A stretch of DNA of 64,000 nt, from contig JAQMRL010000010.1 of assembly GCA_035578175.1 (NCBI GenBank), forward strand, positions 36,650,784-36,714,783, given 5' to 3'. Of the stretch, positions 43,428-55,715 are shown piece by piece. The DNA is from Catonia carolina (taxonomy: Eukaryota; Arthropoda; Insecta; Hemiptera; Achilidae). Every line of letters begins with the position of its first letter. Within the stretch, counting starts at the first letter, position 1. The notes under the pieces are model-generated. The model was given only the letters and a program-made list of their open reading frames with translations. It did not search any database and was not told the origin of the DNA. Both the position numbers and the translations under genes were made by a program.

Positions 43428-45988
43428 GTTATTCGAATTCGAGAATAAAACAAAAGAAAACATATAAATCAAATAACATCTTCCGTGTCTTTTCTCTCTT
43501 TAAATTTATATCACTAGACATGTAACCTTACGACCATTTATCAATTGGAAATTATTATTGGATGGTAGAGCCTGGATACAGTCTTGATACAGAAGATATA
43601 TAACAAAAATAAAAAAACCTGAAATAGAAGTGGGAATAGAATTTCGCAAAGTTTCATAAATATCAGAAAAAGAAGAAAATTGTCTTCCTGTTGTATAAGA
43701 ATGTAAATGATTTATGTTTTCCGTTTTTAATAGATTATAATAAACAATGTTCTTTTATTTATAACGATTTAGAATAACACCTATTTGGCAAATGTGTTAT
43801 TTACATAACAGCCAATAGATTACAAGTTTTAGTACATAATATAAATAAGAATTCGAAGTAATATTCAAAAATTGTTAAAAACTAATAAAATAGGTATGTT
43901 ATAATCTAAAGTTAAATATTTGTTGAGTCTCTTTCTTTGCTTGGTAAATGTTAATTCTTTTAATAAATTGAAAAGCCTCTATAAAGCGGCTGTTCTACTG
44001 ATTTAGACCATTTACTGCAACCTAAAACTCAATTAATAACAATTGAATGTATCTTATTCTCTTTAACTCCTCCTCTACATAAAGGTGATCCAGAGGCAAA
44101 GGCTGTGGCAATCTGATATCCTCCATTATTCCCCCGGTTGGAGTTACTAGTATCCAATTGGGCGCCTCCTTGGGTAGATGATAAGGGAGAGATCATCAGA
44201 TTTGGTAGTGACTGAGGATATAAAATCCTCATAGTTGGCAAAAATTAGCACCAATGACATGTAAGAAAACCCTTATTATAAATTACCTGGTCATCCAGAT
44301 TTGGGGGTTGGAGCAATGGACCTGCCCTCATTATCTGGAAAAATTTGTTATGGCTAAAAATCCAATAATGAGTCTTGTAACATGAACAGGAATGAAATTC
44401 TAATATTTTAACTAAACACAATGTTTCTAAATATTGTTATAATGAAGTGGCGGAAAACAAAATCAGCTGTTCATAAACAGTGACTGTTAAAATAAGAACG
44501 AAGCATTTGATTGTTGGCGCGGGCCGCAGTTTGAATGGCTGATGTGTTAGTGGCCTAAATTGGACGTGATTCTACGTTACGGTGAAGTTTGTTATTTTTT
44601 GATAAGACATTGTATTTATTTTATGATTGAGTTGCTAAGGGAAATTGTTTATTTTATTTTATTTTATTGTTGATAAATTGTGTGAATTGCATTGTTTTAA
44701 ATGTTTAATAACTTATTTTCATGAACTCATTAGTTTCATTGTTGTCATTTGTATTGGTTAGTTTATTTTTGGTTTGGCGTCACAATCCGCCATCAACAAT
44801 TACCATGAAAACAATTACCATTAATTAATTTATAAAAAAATTTTTATTTAATTTGTTAACTTAAGTAGTCACTTCTGTTGGTCAGTCCCGCGACTAATTT
44901 TTTTTTTTGTAAAAGTAAGATTTGCTATTTTATTCTTCTTCTGTATCACAATTAAAAAAGATAAGGGTACCAAAAAATAAAATTCCACTTTTGAAATTAT
45001 ATTTTTATATAAAAAGTTATTATCTTTCTGAACTAAAGGGATTTCTCATTCTATTTATTATAAATGTTAGCATAGTACAATTAACCAAATGGAAACTTGA
45101 CTGGAAGGGATGACGGATAACAATTTGAGATGAGGAATATAGGCATATGTGTGTGTAGCCTATATAACAGAACATACAGGAAGAGTGGTACAGAGTGAGT
45201 GGATTGTATATTTGCTAACAGTGGGTTAGCAATTTGCTAACCGGGAAATTGTAATTGTGCGTACGCATGCTTCTATGTATATTAAATACAGTATGCATGT
45301 GGACCATGTTGACCAAGAGAGCATCGGTTGTAAAATATTAAAATAACAATCGGTGCAGTTTGCATTGCATCGTCAACTTCCCTCTATCTCATTTCAAAAT
45401 GGGATAGATAACTTTACCAGGTGCACCATTAATTAGCAATAGCCTCTGTTATCAACAAACCAGATATCTCGATGCTGTATGTTTACACGTGTCTGAACAT
45501 CCTGACGGTTGTATTGATACATGTATTTCAAATATAAACATTTATAATTAATTGTCTATATGTTTGTTCTATTTATTTGTGTACTTCATTCAAACGAATG
45601 AACAACAAACATTTTACAAACATATATATTTTTTTAATCGGTTTGTGAAAAAATAAATTTTAGAAGGGATAATTAAAAGACTTTTTAATGGATTTTTATT
45701 GTAAATTTTAATCAGAATATTGGATTCTTTTCCCCCTTTAATCTATTTGTTCTATATTGATTACATTGGATTTGAGATTTTTAAATTCAGATCAGTTCTT
45801 CATTAATGTATAATCTTTTTAACATGGGTGTTATATATTTTCGTATTTTACAAAAAAACTTCGATTGTATTTTGGTACTAATCTATGTCAATTTTATTTG
45901 ATATTATTTAAACAAATGTTCATTTCTTTATAAAAAATGAATTTGTTTTAAAATATTTTTAAAATTTTTTTATTTATAATAAATTATC
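43426..45988. other. Intergenic DNA
   Basis: No gene is recognised. Two stretches are less AT-rich: 44060-44240, open for 70 codons on the minus strand with Ser/Gly/Asn-rich content, and 44440-44600, possibly a promoter or old repeat. Neither shows a diagnostic motif. Confidence 0.4.
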
Positions 45989-46362
45989 TGCCCATAACAG
46001 ACAGGTGGAGTGTCAAATTATTTGCGCTCAATCAGTTAGTTGCAGGGCTAAAATAAATAGTTCTGTTTCATATCAAATGGTCAACCAATTAAATGATTGC
46101 CTCATTTTAAAACAAAAGAGGCAGAGGTGTAAAAGACACTAATCAGAGTTATCTCCTCTGAAAGTAATGAATTTCATTATACAGCCAGACCCTGTGGTGA
46201 ATGAAATTAAGGTGTCATTTGCAGAGTGGAAATATGTGCTTTTTATGTGCATGCTCATAAGCATACTTTTCCACTCAGTGAGGAAGTCAAAGGTAAACCA
46301 CCACTTTACTTAGTAAAACCTCTACAGGTTCAAACGAGCCTTTCGGCTGATGACCTAAACCG
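45989..46362 (+). repeat. Repeat family A, copy 9
   Basis: CTGCCCATAACAGACAGG to GACCTAAAC. ATAAATTAT precedes it and ATAAATTAAT follows it, a plausible target duplication. A ~20-bp deletion removes part of the CACTCCTCGTTT block. Confidence 0.9.
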
Positions 46363-46828
46363 ATAAATTAATTATGATTAAAAATGAAATTTTTTATATA
46401 AAATAGACAACTTTTTATAAATTTAGTAATAATACCAATACTGATTTTTTGACTTCAAAAAATTTTACACGCAAGTGTTTACGGATAAAACGGACTAATT
46501 TGGTATAAAATATGTTAAATAACATTTTCCAAATTCTGGATGTTTTTCTGTAATCTGTAAATTATTGAAATTTTAACTAAGAGTTTGTGCAAGATCTTAC
46601 TAACTTCCCGGTTCAAGTACCAGTAAATTTTATAACAATTGGCTAATCGTGTAAGAAAAATATGCAATTTTTTAAAGTTAATTTTATTTAAAAAATAAAA
46701 AAGTAAGATAACATATGCAAGTGAAACCATTTTTAACACGAGTCACTCGATTGAAGTAGATTTAATTCTAAAGTTGGAAAAAATTAGAACATAGTTGAAC
46801 AAGAAAACATGGAAAATTGCCACTGGAT
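46363..46828. other. AT-rich spacer
   Basis: Separates family A copies 9 and 10. The antisense 74-codon frame has no motif. Confidence 0.5.
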
Positions 46829-47884
46829 GTTTAAGAACAGAAGAGGTAGAGTTGTAAAAAATACTAATCTGAGTTATCTCCTCTGAAAGTAGTGAATTTC
46901 ATTATACAGCCAGGCCCTGTAACGATGTAGTGCAGGTGGCATTTGCAGGATGTAAAGTAGATGTCAATGGTTTTCAGAGGGCCTGGCATGCTGATAATCA
47001 TACTTTTCCACTCAGTGAGAAAGACAATGGTAAACCATCTCACTCTTCATTTTACTTAGAAAATCCTCTAGTGGGTGTAGAATAGCAGTCTATTCCATAA
47101 TATTAGTGATCTAAGATCAAGCTTAATAAATCAATTGTTAAAGAATTAAAGAAATCATTTAAATAGTCATAATCCATCATCAAAAATAAATAGTTTCTAA
47201 TTATATTAAAATTATTCTAAATCAAAACTAAATATCAAGCTAAATTGTAAGAAGAAAAAGTAAAGTTATAAATAAATATTCAAGAAGCCAAATATCCAAA
47301 CTCGATTAAAGATGAAGCAAGAAAACAAAAGAAAGTATAATTTTAAATACGTAATTTGAACCAATTAGCAAAGAATTAAAAGAAAATACAAGATCATCAA
47401 GATTTATTTTAATTATAGAACCAACTGCAACAATTTGATAATTTTAAAGTAGCAGATGAAAATTTAAAGGAATTTGTTAAATACTATGAAACCGATTGCA
47501 ACAATACATCGATGCCCCATTTGATTCCCAATCGATGGATGGACAAGAAGTAAACCAGAAGACTGCAAGAAGTCAAGAATAAGTCGTGACTATAAACTGT
47601 TAATTCATAATTGAGCTCATTACATATTATTAAATGAACTTAAATATTTTCAGGTTAACATATTATATTGCAATATTTTATACCAGTAAATTTATGAACG
47701 TAATTATAATTATATTTACAGTGTCATCAATAGTTATAAAAATATTTCAACAATATCAATTTAATTTGTGTAACGTCAATTTTTGTTTAATTTATTTTCG
47801 TTTATTAAATTCCATTTCATTATTTTCTTTCTTTCTCATTTTTTCAATGTTTACAAGTTCAAACCAGCCTTTCAGCTGATGATC
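46829..47884 (+). repeat. Repeat family A, copy 10, split by an insertion
   Basis: The left piece 46829-47075 runs from TTTAAGAACAGAAGAGG to AAAATCCTCTAG. The right piece 47856-47884 resumes with GTTCAAACCAGCCTTTCAGC and TGATGATCTAAC. The 780 bp between them is repeat G. Confidence 0.85.
47076..47855 (+). mobile_element. Repeat G, probable solo LTR, copy 1
   Basis: 780 bp starting TGTAGAATAGC and ending ATGTTTACA (TGT...ACA), inserted between CTCTAG and GTTCAAACC of family A. It is colinear with 52985-53750: TAGAATAGCARTCTATT, AAACCGATTG-AACAAT, TGAGCTCATT, AGTGTCATCAATA and CGTTTATTAAAT occur in the same order. No ORF or internal domain is seen, as expected of an LTR left after recombination. 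Confidence 0.6.
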
Positions 47885-49234
47885 TAACAAAAATAATATT
47901 TTCTAGTGCAATAAAACAATGTCGACGTTTGAAATTTAAAAGGTGCCGTTACTTCGATCAGTTTTGAAAACAAAATCATTGTAAAATTGTAGAAGTGGCA
48001 CAAAAATGTATCTACATTTAATAGAGTTGCATCTACGTCGATAAGTAGATGGATGAGAGAGAAAATGATCTGAAACCTAAAAGGGTAAGACGGGGTGTTG
48101 AGTAAAGGGAGATAATATCAAGTACTGAAACGCGTCTCCTGAATTATTAAGGGTAGTAGCTTCGCAACGCCAACATCTAAATAATTCATCCTACTTTACC
48201 CTCGTATTTCATCATGACCACCCTTTCTGAATATCATTACCACCTTGGCGACCACCAAGTGACCACCTGTCATCACTAATGCAGTTAGCTGAAAGGAATC
48301 TAATGCTGCTGGCAACTAGCCTAACCTCTTAACCAATCCATCTGTACGAGAATCTCCACTCTCGTTTGTCATGTTCATGTTTATTAATTACATTCCCTTG
48401 TACATTCGAATATAGTTACACGATGAGACAAATTAATTTAATTGATATTAAATTATAAAACAATTAATTTATTGTTTAAATATTATAATATTAATGTACA
48501 GTAGTAATTAATTTAACAGGCTGGTATTTTTTTTGAGTTTCTTTACAATTTGAACAACTTTGTAATTCTTTTAAAGATATATTTACAATCAATTTGAAAA
48601 CTGAAAGAATTAAATGGCAGGAATTAATGAAGATTTGGAGACGTTCGATTTAAGGACCCCATTAAGTCATTTCTGTAATTCATTTATTTATACTAATATT
48701 AATTATAAAGATAAAGCGTGTTTTTTTTGTGCAGGCTAATTTCCAAAACTACTGAACGGAGTTTCATGAAATTTTAACAGCATATTCGTATTTTTATTTA
48801 CAGCAACATTTTATTTTTAAATTTTCCAAAATGATGACCCTAAGGGCCATAATGAAGATTTTCATAAATATGTATGTGTTTGTGTGGGCGTGCGCGTGTG
48901 TGTACATATTAAGTACGTGTTGCTGTTGAAGTAGATGAGGTGTTTGATGATGGCGAGAGACGTACGCGGGGAAAACGATGAAACCGTCGTTTTGTGCGCG
49001 CGTATGACAGAGAGAGGGGATGAGGAGAAAGAGGGCGAGCAGAGTACATTAGAGTATACTAGCAGCTACACAATTTTCTGTTACATATTTATTTTAGAAA
49101 AATTGGTTGAGCCTACACATGTTTCGCGTGTGAAGTCGCGCGGGGTATGATAGTTATATTTTAATATAGGGAACTAATGTCACGAATCAACTGTAAAAGG
49201 ATAAGTCTATTTTTATAATATAATCACTTAGTAA
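47885..49234. other. Intergenic DNA with a GC-rich repeat-like end
   Basis: 48700-49145 contains ACTACTGAACGGAGTTTCATG and ends CGTGTGAAGTCGCGCGGGGTA. These are phrases typical of widespread insect interspersed repeats, but the family is uncertain. A 71-codon frame at 48935-49150 lies in this GC-rich part and is not supported as a gene. Confidence 0.4.
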
Positions 49235-49490
49235 GTCTTCTTCTTCTTCGTTTTACTATCAACGATTAGGCATAAGTCTGTTCCGAACTCATAAATCATT
49301 CTGTACGTCTACACAAACACGAGACATTATAACCCGTACACCTCGACTACTGCCATCTTCTTCGAGGTCTTTCCACCTCCCTTCTTCCAACTGGAACATA
49401 TTCCATCACTTTTAAATGTATTCTCTTCTCTGGCATCCGTTCCAAATGTTGCCTCCATTGATTCCGGTAAGGATTCACTAAGTAAGTATT
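49235..49490 (-). pseudogene. LINE 3' coding fragment
   Basis: The plus-strand text resembles the antisense of a LINE ORF2 end, like 25115-25550: TCTTCTTCTTC, then AACGATTAGGCAT..GTCTGTTCCGAAC, matching AAGGATTAGGCATC..CTGTTCCGAAC there. The reading is degraded, with a GGKRW-type basic C-terminal segment. Confidence 0.5.
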
Positions 49491-49676
49491 AAGAGAAATA
49501 AAAATGTCGTACCTATATAAGGTAATTTTAGATTAGTTGTACAGAATTAATAAAGATAGTATACTATAGAATTATAATATAAACATTTTGAATAATATTG
49601 TCACTAGGCTTACAACTGGCTAACCCTTGCTTAAAATGAAACAATTGTGGAAACTTTATTATAAGGTGTACTTGTT

Positions 49677-49978
49677 GTTGTTTAGGTCATCAGGCGAAAG
49701 GCCAGTTTGAACCTCTAAAGGCTTTACTAAGTAAAACGAGGAGTTAGGTAGTTTACAATTTCGTTCTTCACTGAGTGGAAAAGTATGCTTATCAGCATGT
49801 TAGGCCCTCTGAAAAGCATTTACTTTCCACCCTGCAAATGATACCTTCACTTCATTCACCACAAGGTTTGGCTGTATAATTAAATTCATTACTCTTAGAA
49901 GAGATAACTCTGACTAGTGTCTTTTACACCTCTATTTTTTCTGTCCTTAAATGTTTCAGTCATATTGAATGACCACGT
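49677..49978 (-). repeat. Repeat family A, copy 11 (minus strand)
   Basis: Begins TTGTTGTTTAGGTCATCAGG and ends at CTTAAATGTTTCAGTCAT-GACCACGTG in plus-strand reading. The first ~100 bp of the unit (element sense) are missing. Confidence 0.88.
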
Positions 49979-50860
49979 GAATTGAATTTTTAATAATGAA
50001 AAATTATTTTTGTTAATGAACGGAATAATTCTGTGGTAGGTTATTAATTTTTTATTACTCGATTTATTGAAAAATTAAATAAACAGGAAATATTTTGTAA
50101 ACACAAAGATACGGTAACATGTTTTTTACTTACAGAAATGAGACGATCCTTCTGGCATTCTGTAGAATACAACAAACAATATGGTAACTTGTCAAGAAAT
50201 ATATCTAAAACTTAAGATTCCCCCTGTCTTACCTCATGAATCAAAGATGACAATATGTGTTAAGAAAAAACAGAAAAAACCGAAGAATAAATAAACAAAC
50301 AATAACATCAGTCTATCCGCCAGTGGATAAAATATTTTGCTCTCACCTCATAAATCGTAAAAACTCTTTAAAAAAGTGAATTTATTTATTCCCGTATCTA
50401 CCTAAAATATACTATTCAATAATTAAATCAGCAGTTCAGTGTATCTTTCATGATACCATTGATAATTTTCATTTGTTTTTACACGCTATTTTGACCAAAG
50501 ATAGTTTTAAATTTTTAGGTCCCTGTACGAAGAATGAGTTTCACTGTTTATTACAGTCTTATTTTTAGTATTACTTCATTCCATGGCAAAAGCAAACCAT
50601 TGAAAAAGTAAAATTACTGATCTTTCGGTTGAAAATAATTGGATTTTTAAAAACCACATTCGTATTATTAATAAGATTTCATTTCCAGCGTCAGTGAGGG
50701 ATAAAAATATTCATAGGCACTTAAGTGTTTTGTTTTTACTCAGGTTAAAAGTTCAGTAGCCGACATATTTTTTTACACCATTTTTGGAGGTGTAGCCCCG
50801 GTGTAGAAAAAGATGACCTTCCAAAAGAAAAATATCTCTTGGAATGATAAAACAAAAAAT
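49979..50860. other. AT-rich intergenic DNA
   Basis: No feature is recognised. Confidence 0.5.
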
Positions 50861-51610
50861 TTGGCGTAAATACTCACAGAACTTTCTCTTGCCAATGAAA
50901 ATTATAAGCTACATAATGAAAATTAAAATTAGTTAACAATGTAAAATGAAAAAACTTTAAGTTTAATCATGAATGAACACAAAATGAAAATCAACCATTG
51001 TAGAGCCTAAAAAATAAGGAAAATTAGTAAAGACTTGAAGTAAAATTACTTATTTTAAAATAATTTATTTAGTTTGAAATAAAAGTGGTGGGGTTTAAAA
51101 TTTCCTACAACTTTTATTATATACATTTTTGCGCTAAAATGCATATTAAAGTCGCAATCTTAAAAAAAAAATTACGAGAAAACAACCTCCCCAAAAATTT
51201 CAGCAGACATGGCGCCTGTCCTATCTCGTAGAGCATAAAAAATGTAGTAAATGAGGCAATTTTACAAAAAACGTAGATACCGTTTTTGAGAAAATCGCAA
51301 AAAAGTGAAAAATGACACGTATAAACTACTACTTCTAGTTGACCGATTTTTATGAAAATGTTCGTATCGGGTTCTCTAGTTGTATCTAAAGTAAGTTTTA
51401 CGTTTCAAGTTCGTACAATGTTCCGTTTTTGAGATATTCTGTTCACACAAACACAGACACACACACAGATCAATTGCTAAAAACATGTTTTTTTGGGTTC
51501 AGGGGGTCTGAAAAAAACGTGTAGATCCGGTGAAAATTCGATTTGGGAAAATCGACATGAAAACAATACTTTCCTTCCTTTATCATATAGGCAAGAAAAA
51601 GTAAAAACAA
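50861..51610 (+). mobile_element. Element family D, copy 2
   Basis: Has GAACTTTCTCTTGCCAATG near 50880, TGTAGAGCCTA, the ACACAGACACACACAC tract and ACATGTTTTTTTGGGTTCAG. It ends ATAGGCAAGAAAAAGTAAAAAC. The ~190-bp core is present once and is diverged. Confidence 0.65.
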
Positions 51611-51747
51611 CTGCATTTTCAAACATTTATTTAAGCTATAAAACATCTTCTAAGCTAGTGCTTCACAAACTAGTTGTAATCGTAATTTTACTACATCATA
51701 AATAATTCTAATAATAATACATTCTTAATAATACATCATAAATAATT

Positions 51748-52139
51748 CTGCCCATAACAGACAGGTGGAGTGTCAAATTATTTACACTCAATCTGTTAGT
51801 TGCAGGGCTAAAATAAATAGTTCTGTTTCTTATCACATGGTCAGCCAATTAAATGACTGAATCATTTAAGAACAGAAGAGATAGAGGTGTAAAAGACACT
51901 AATCAGAGTTATCTTATCTGAAAGTAATGAATTTCATTATACAGCCAGACCCTGTGGTGAATGAAGTGAAGGTGTCATTTGCAGAGTGGAAAGTATGTGC
52001 TTTTCAGAGGGCTCGGCATGCTGATGAGCGTACTCTTCCACTCAGTGAGGAAGGCAATGGTAAACCACTTCACTCCTCGTTTTACTTAGTAAAACCTCTA
52101 GAGGTTCAAACCAGCCTTTTGGCTGATGACCTAAACAAC
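51748..52139 (+). repeat. Repeat family A, copy 12 (full length)
   Basis: CTGCCCATAACAGACAGG to CTAAACAAC, bounded by exact ATAAATAATT duplications (51738-51747 and 52140-52149). This is the best copy for defining the unit. Confidence 0.93.
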
Positions 52140-52224
52140 ATAAATAATTATTGCGAGAATTTAATTCGTTTTGTTAGGGTCAAGTTTATTCATTAAGTTT
52201 AGTTCATGTAAAGTGATTTTAGAC

Positions 52225-52450
52225 ATTTCTGAAAGTTCTTTCTGCAGCCAACATTCTCAGCAGTTGTTCACTGTAGGCTTTCCTCCGTTCTTCCGTTTAC
52301 CCGATATTCTGTTTTGGCTCTTCGTGAAGCCCTTATGGCAGTAATCAGTTGTCTGAATTTGGTTCACTTTATGTTTTACCCAACCCACTACATATTTCCT
52401 CAAGCTTCACTCAGAATGGAAGATGAGTTTTGATAAATAAAATTGCTTGT
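52225..52450 (-). pseudogene. Possible LINE ORF2 C-terminal remnant
   Basis: Minus strand gives TEERRKAYSEQL, similar to the basic TEERKK.HSERM-type tail of some LINE ORF2 proteins, with stops nearby. Weak evidence. Confidence 0.35.
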
Positions 52451-52984
52451 CAAAATACTACTTTATTTTAGAATCCCTCAGGGAGTCATAAGTAATAAAA
52501 AAATGTCTTATAGAGTATTTTTTCAAACGGTCAGAACTCATATGCCACTGGAAGTAGTACATCATATTTCTTTAAAGACAAATATATTTCTTTTTCTTAT
52601 CTAAACTGGACTATAATGTTTTCCTGAGTTGTTTCATTTTTAATCCTAAGGGAACAAAGTTGAGTTCAGTATAATTTAGCCTAAAGGACTTTCTCCCTTT
52701 CAAAGAAGCAGTAACATCAGGGTGACTGCTTATAACAGATCATTATTGTGTATGTTTTTAGTCCTTCCAGTTGATTTCATCAGTTTGATCGGTCATAATT
52801 CTGGTATTATTTCTTCCTCCTCGTTTGATCCAATTTTATTTCTTTTATTCTTTTAGTTTATGATTACTTTTTTATTAATAGTACTATAAATTCCTCTATA
52901 CCATATTTTATCATTTAAGAATGGAACTGAGAAGTGATTTCTTTTTTACAGTGTCGGGAAAATTTTTTTTGTGTTCTTTTAAGT
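52451..52984. other. Intergenic DNA
   Basis: No feature is recognised. Confidence 0.45.
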
Positions 52985-53750
52985 TGTAGAATAGCAATCT
53001 ATTATACAAAGTATCGTAAATCAAATGACAAGAATAAAAGTTAATTGTTGGATTTTCAAAGAAATATTTTAATAATAGTAAATCATTAAACATCAAGATA
53101 AATAATTTTCATTTATTATCTTAATATTTTATAGCAAGAATTATCATATATGAAACTAAAATTTAATAAGAAATATTTAATGTAAATAATAATTCCAGAA
53201 GCCAGATAGTTCAACTTAATAAAAGTGAAGCTACTCAAAAACAAATGAATAGGCCTATATAAATTTTAATAAATAATTTCAATTAAATTAATTTTATAAA
53301 AGAAACTAAGATAACATCAAGATATAAATGAATTAAGAAACTGAATTCAATATAACAACGATTTTGAAACCAACAAATGGAATTTTTGAAAGAATCATTT
53401 AAAACTATAAAACCGATTGTAACAATGGTCCAGTCCCCCATTCGATGCAGATCACAAGGTACGCGGCACATCTTCAAGAACTTCACAAAACTGCGTAAAT
53501 ATATATTTAAAAATTTTCATTACATTTGAGCTCATTTTATTAATCGTAAATTCATTTACAATACATTATTATTTCAATTTAAATTCATTAAAACTTAGTA
53601 TTATAATTTAAAGTGTCATCAATAAATAAATAAAATTCAAAGATCAGTAACGAATAAATTTTGTAAATCAATTCTTGTCAATTTAATTTTTTATCAAATT
53701 TCAATCGTTTATTAAATACCATTTAACTAAATCGAATTTAAATTGTGTCT
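52985..53750 (+). repeat. Repeat G, copy 2
   Basis: Begins TGTAGAATAGCAATCTATT and is colinear with 47076-47855. The right end is less certain because the copies diverge there. Confidence 0.55.
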
Positions 53751-53987
53751 TCATTAATTTATTTCTCTTCTTTTAAAATCCCGTTACAAGGTCACGTCAG
53801 ATATTTCTGCAAATTTGTGGAAGCTCTTAATGCAGTTTACATTATCTGCATTCTTTTACTGTTTTCGTTCAAACGTTGTTCTACTCATATTCTTCATAGA
53901 AACCCTAAAAGCCAATTATATGTGCTATATATATTTGCTGGGCTACAATAAATAGTTCTGTTTCTTATCATTTGGTCAGCCAATTAA

Positions 53988-55423
53988 CCCTTTATAAGTT
54001 AGTGAGCTAATATTAGACCACCGTACAAAGTAGCTACCTGAATGGGCAAATTTTTTTTATTTTCCTTTTTAACTTTTATGATATTTATGTTACTTAATTA
54101 TGCACTTTGATACATTTAAAAACAATTTTGAGTATGTTTTGTGTTGGAAAAGGTTGTCCTTTTATTTAGCCACCAAGCTTCTCTGCAGTTGACAGTTTCA
54201 GAGTGATTAATGTATTACAATTCACTAATGCAAGTGCCATTAATATACAGGGTGATTCACGAAGATATGCAGAAACTTTAGAAGCCCATTGTACATGTAA
54301 AAATAATGAAAAAAGGTTTATAAACATGGGTCCGGCAATGCTTCGTTACTGAATTACGGCTAGCGAAAGATTTCGACCGGATTTCAGCTCACCAGGTGAA
54401 ATGAGGTCTTTCTGAAATTCTGGTAAGGTAGATTAAGGGGCGAATTCAATCGTTTTTTATGGTTTTTGACCTGATAAATTGAATAAAACAGGTCCCAGAA
54501 ATGTAAATTAAATAGTTTTTGAGAAAACCAGTGTCAAATGCAAAAAATGGTGTGAAAAAAACACAATTTTTCATCTTTGTTTTTCCGGTTAATTTTTCTT
54601 TATACTGTTATGAATAAAAATTCATTTATTCAAACATCTATTCGCTTTCTGTGTACTTTATTTACACCGGTTTGTTCAGAATAATATTTTCAACATGTTT
54701 TATTCAAAAAATTTAACTGTTTCTTGGTGAAATAACGAAGTCATTCTTGCCCAAAGATGAAAAAATGTGTTTTTCACTCCATTTTTTGCATTTGGCACTG
54801 GTTTTCTTAAAAAAATATTTAACTTACAGTTCTAGGACCTGTTTTATTAAATTTATCAGATCAAAACCCATAAGAAATGATTGAATTCGCCCCTTAATCT
54901 ACCTTACCAGAATTTCAGGAAGACCTCATTTCACCTGGTGAGCTGAAACCCGGGCGAAACTTTCGCTAGCCGTAACTCGGAAACAAAGCATTTCCGGACC
55001 CATGTTTATATAAAAAATTTTCATTATTTTTACATGTACAATGAGCTCCTAAAGTTTCTGCATATATTCGTGAATCACCCTGCATAAATCGAATAATAAC
55101 TATAGAATAAATAAAATAGACTTTGTTCTATTATACTAATGTTTAATACTCAAATTTGCAATAAAAACCCATTTACAATCACCGAAACGGATAGTGTCTT
55201 CATAAAAGAACACGTTTCAAGTAGAGTGCAGCACCAGCCACACAAACATTTTAATTTTGATAAGTGTGCATAAAACAGAACTCCAAGCGTTTACGAATAT
55301 ACCCCGACATTCCTTGTCATGGAACGTTCAAATGTGTTCATTTACAACCCGAAAACTTAAGTGTCTTTATTTTGAACCACCATTTACAAGATTTTTATAA
55401 AAATTAATTCGCCCTATGAAGGG
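53988..55423. mobile_element. piggyBac-like non-autonomous element
   Basis: The insertion is flanked by TTAA (53984-53987 and 55424-55427). It starts CCCTTTATAAG and ends CTATGAAGGG, short inverted ends CCCTTYATA. TTAA target choice and CCC ends are the signature of piggyBac-like elements. Without the nested 835-bp unit it is ~600 bp and has no transposase. Confidence 0.8.
54248..55082. mobile_element. Giant foldback (palindromic) transposon
   Basis: Ends CAGGGTGATTCACGAA and its complement. The two arms, 54248-54579 and 54752-55082 (~330 bp each), are reverse complements at roughly 90 per cent by eye around a 172-bp loop. A TATA precedes and CATA follows, suggesting a mutated TA target duplication (Tc1/mariner-like). 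No coding capacity is seen. Confidence 0.85.
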
Positions 55424-55715
55424 TTAAATGAATGAATCATTTAGGAACAGAAGAGGCAGGGGTGTAAAAGACACTAGTCAGAGTTATATCCTCTGAAAAT
55501 AATGAATTTCATTATACAACCAGACCCTGTGTTGAATTAAGTGAAGGTGTCATTTTCAGAGTGGAAAATATGTGATTTTCAGAGAGCCCGGCATACTGAT
55601 AAGCATACTTTTCCACTCAGTGAGGAAGGCAATGGTAAACCACCTCATTTCTCGTTTTACTCAGTAAAACCTCTACAGGTTCAAACCAGCTTTTCGGCTG
55701 ATGATCTAAACAACA

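Larger units (their letters stand above)
53936..55715 (+). repeat. Repeat family A, copy 13, split by nested transposons
   Basis: The left piece 53936-53987 (GCTGGGCTACAATAAATAG to CAGCCAATTAA) continues at 55424 (TTAAATGAATGAATCATTTAG) through to GATCTAAACAACAAC. The interruption duplicates TTAA exactly. Confidence 0.9.

Noticed and set aside
48935..49150. 71-codon frame in GC-rich DNA
   Set aside because: No motif; it runs into a repeat-like end and low-complexity Glu/Arg sequence.
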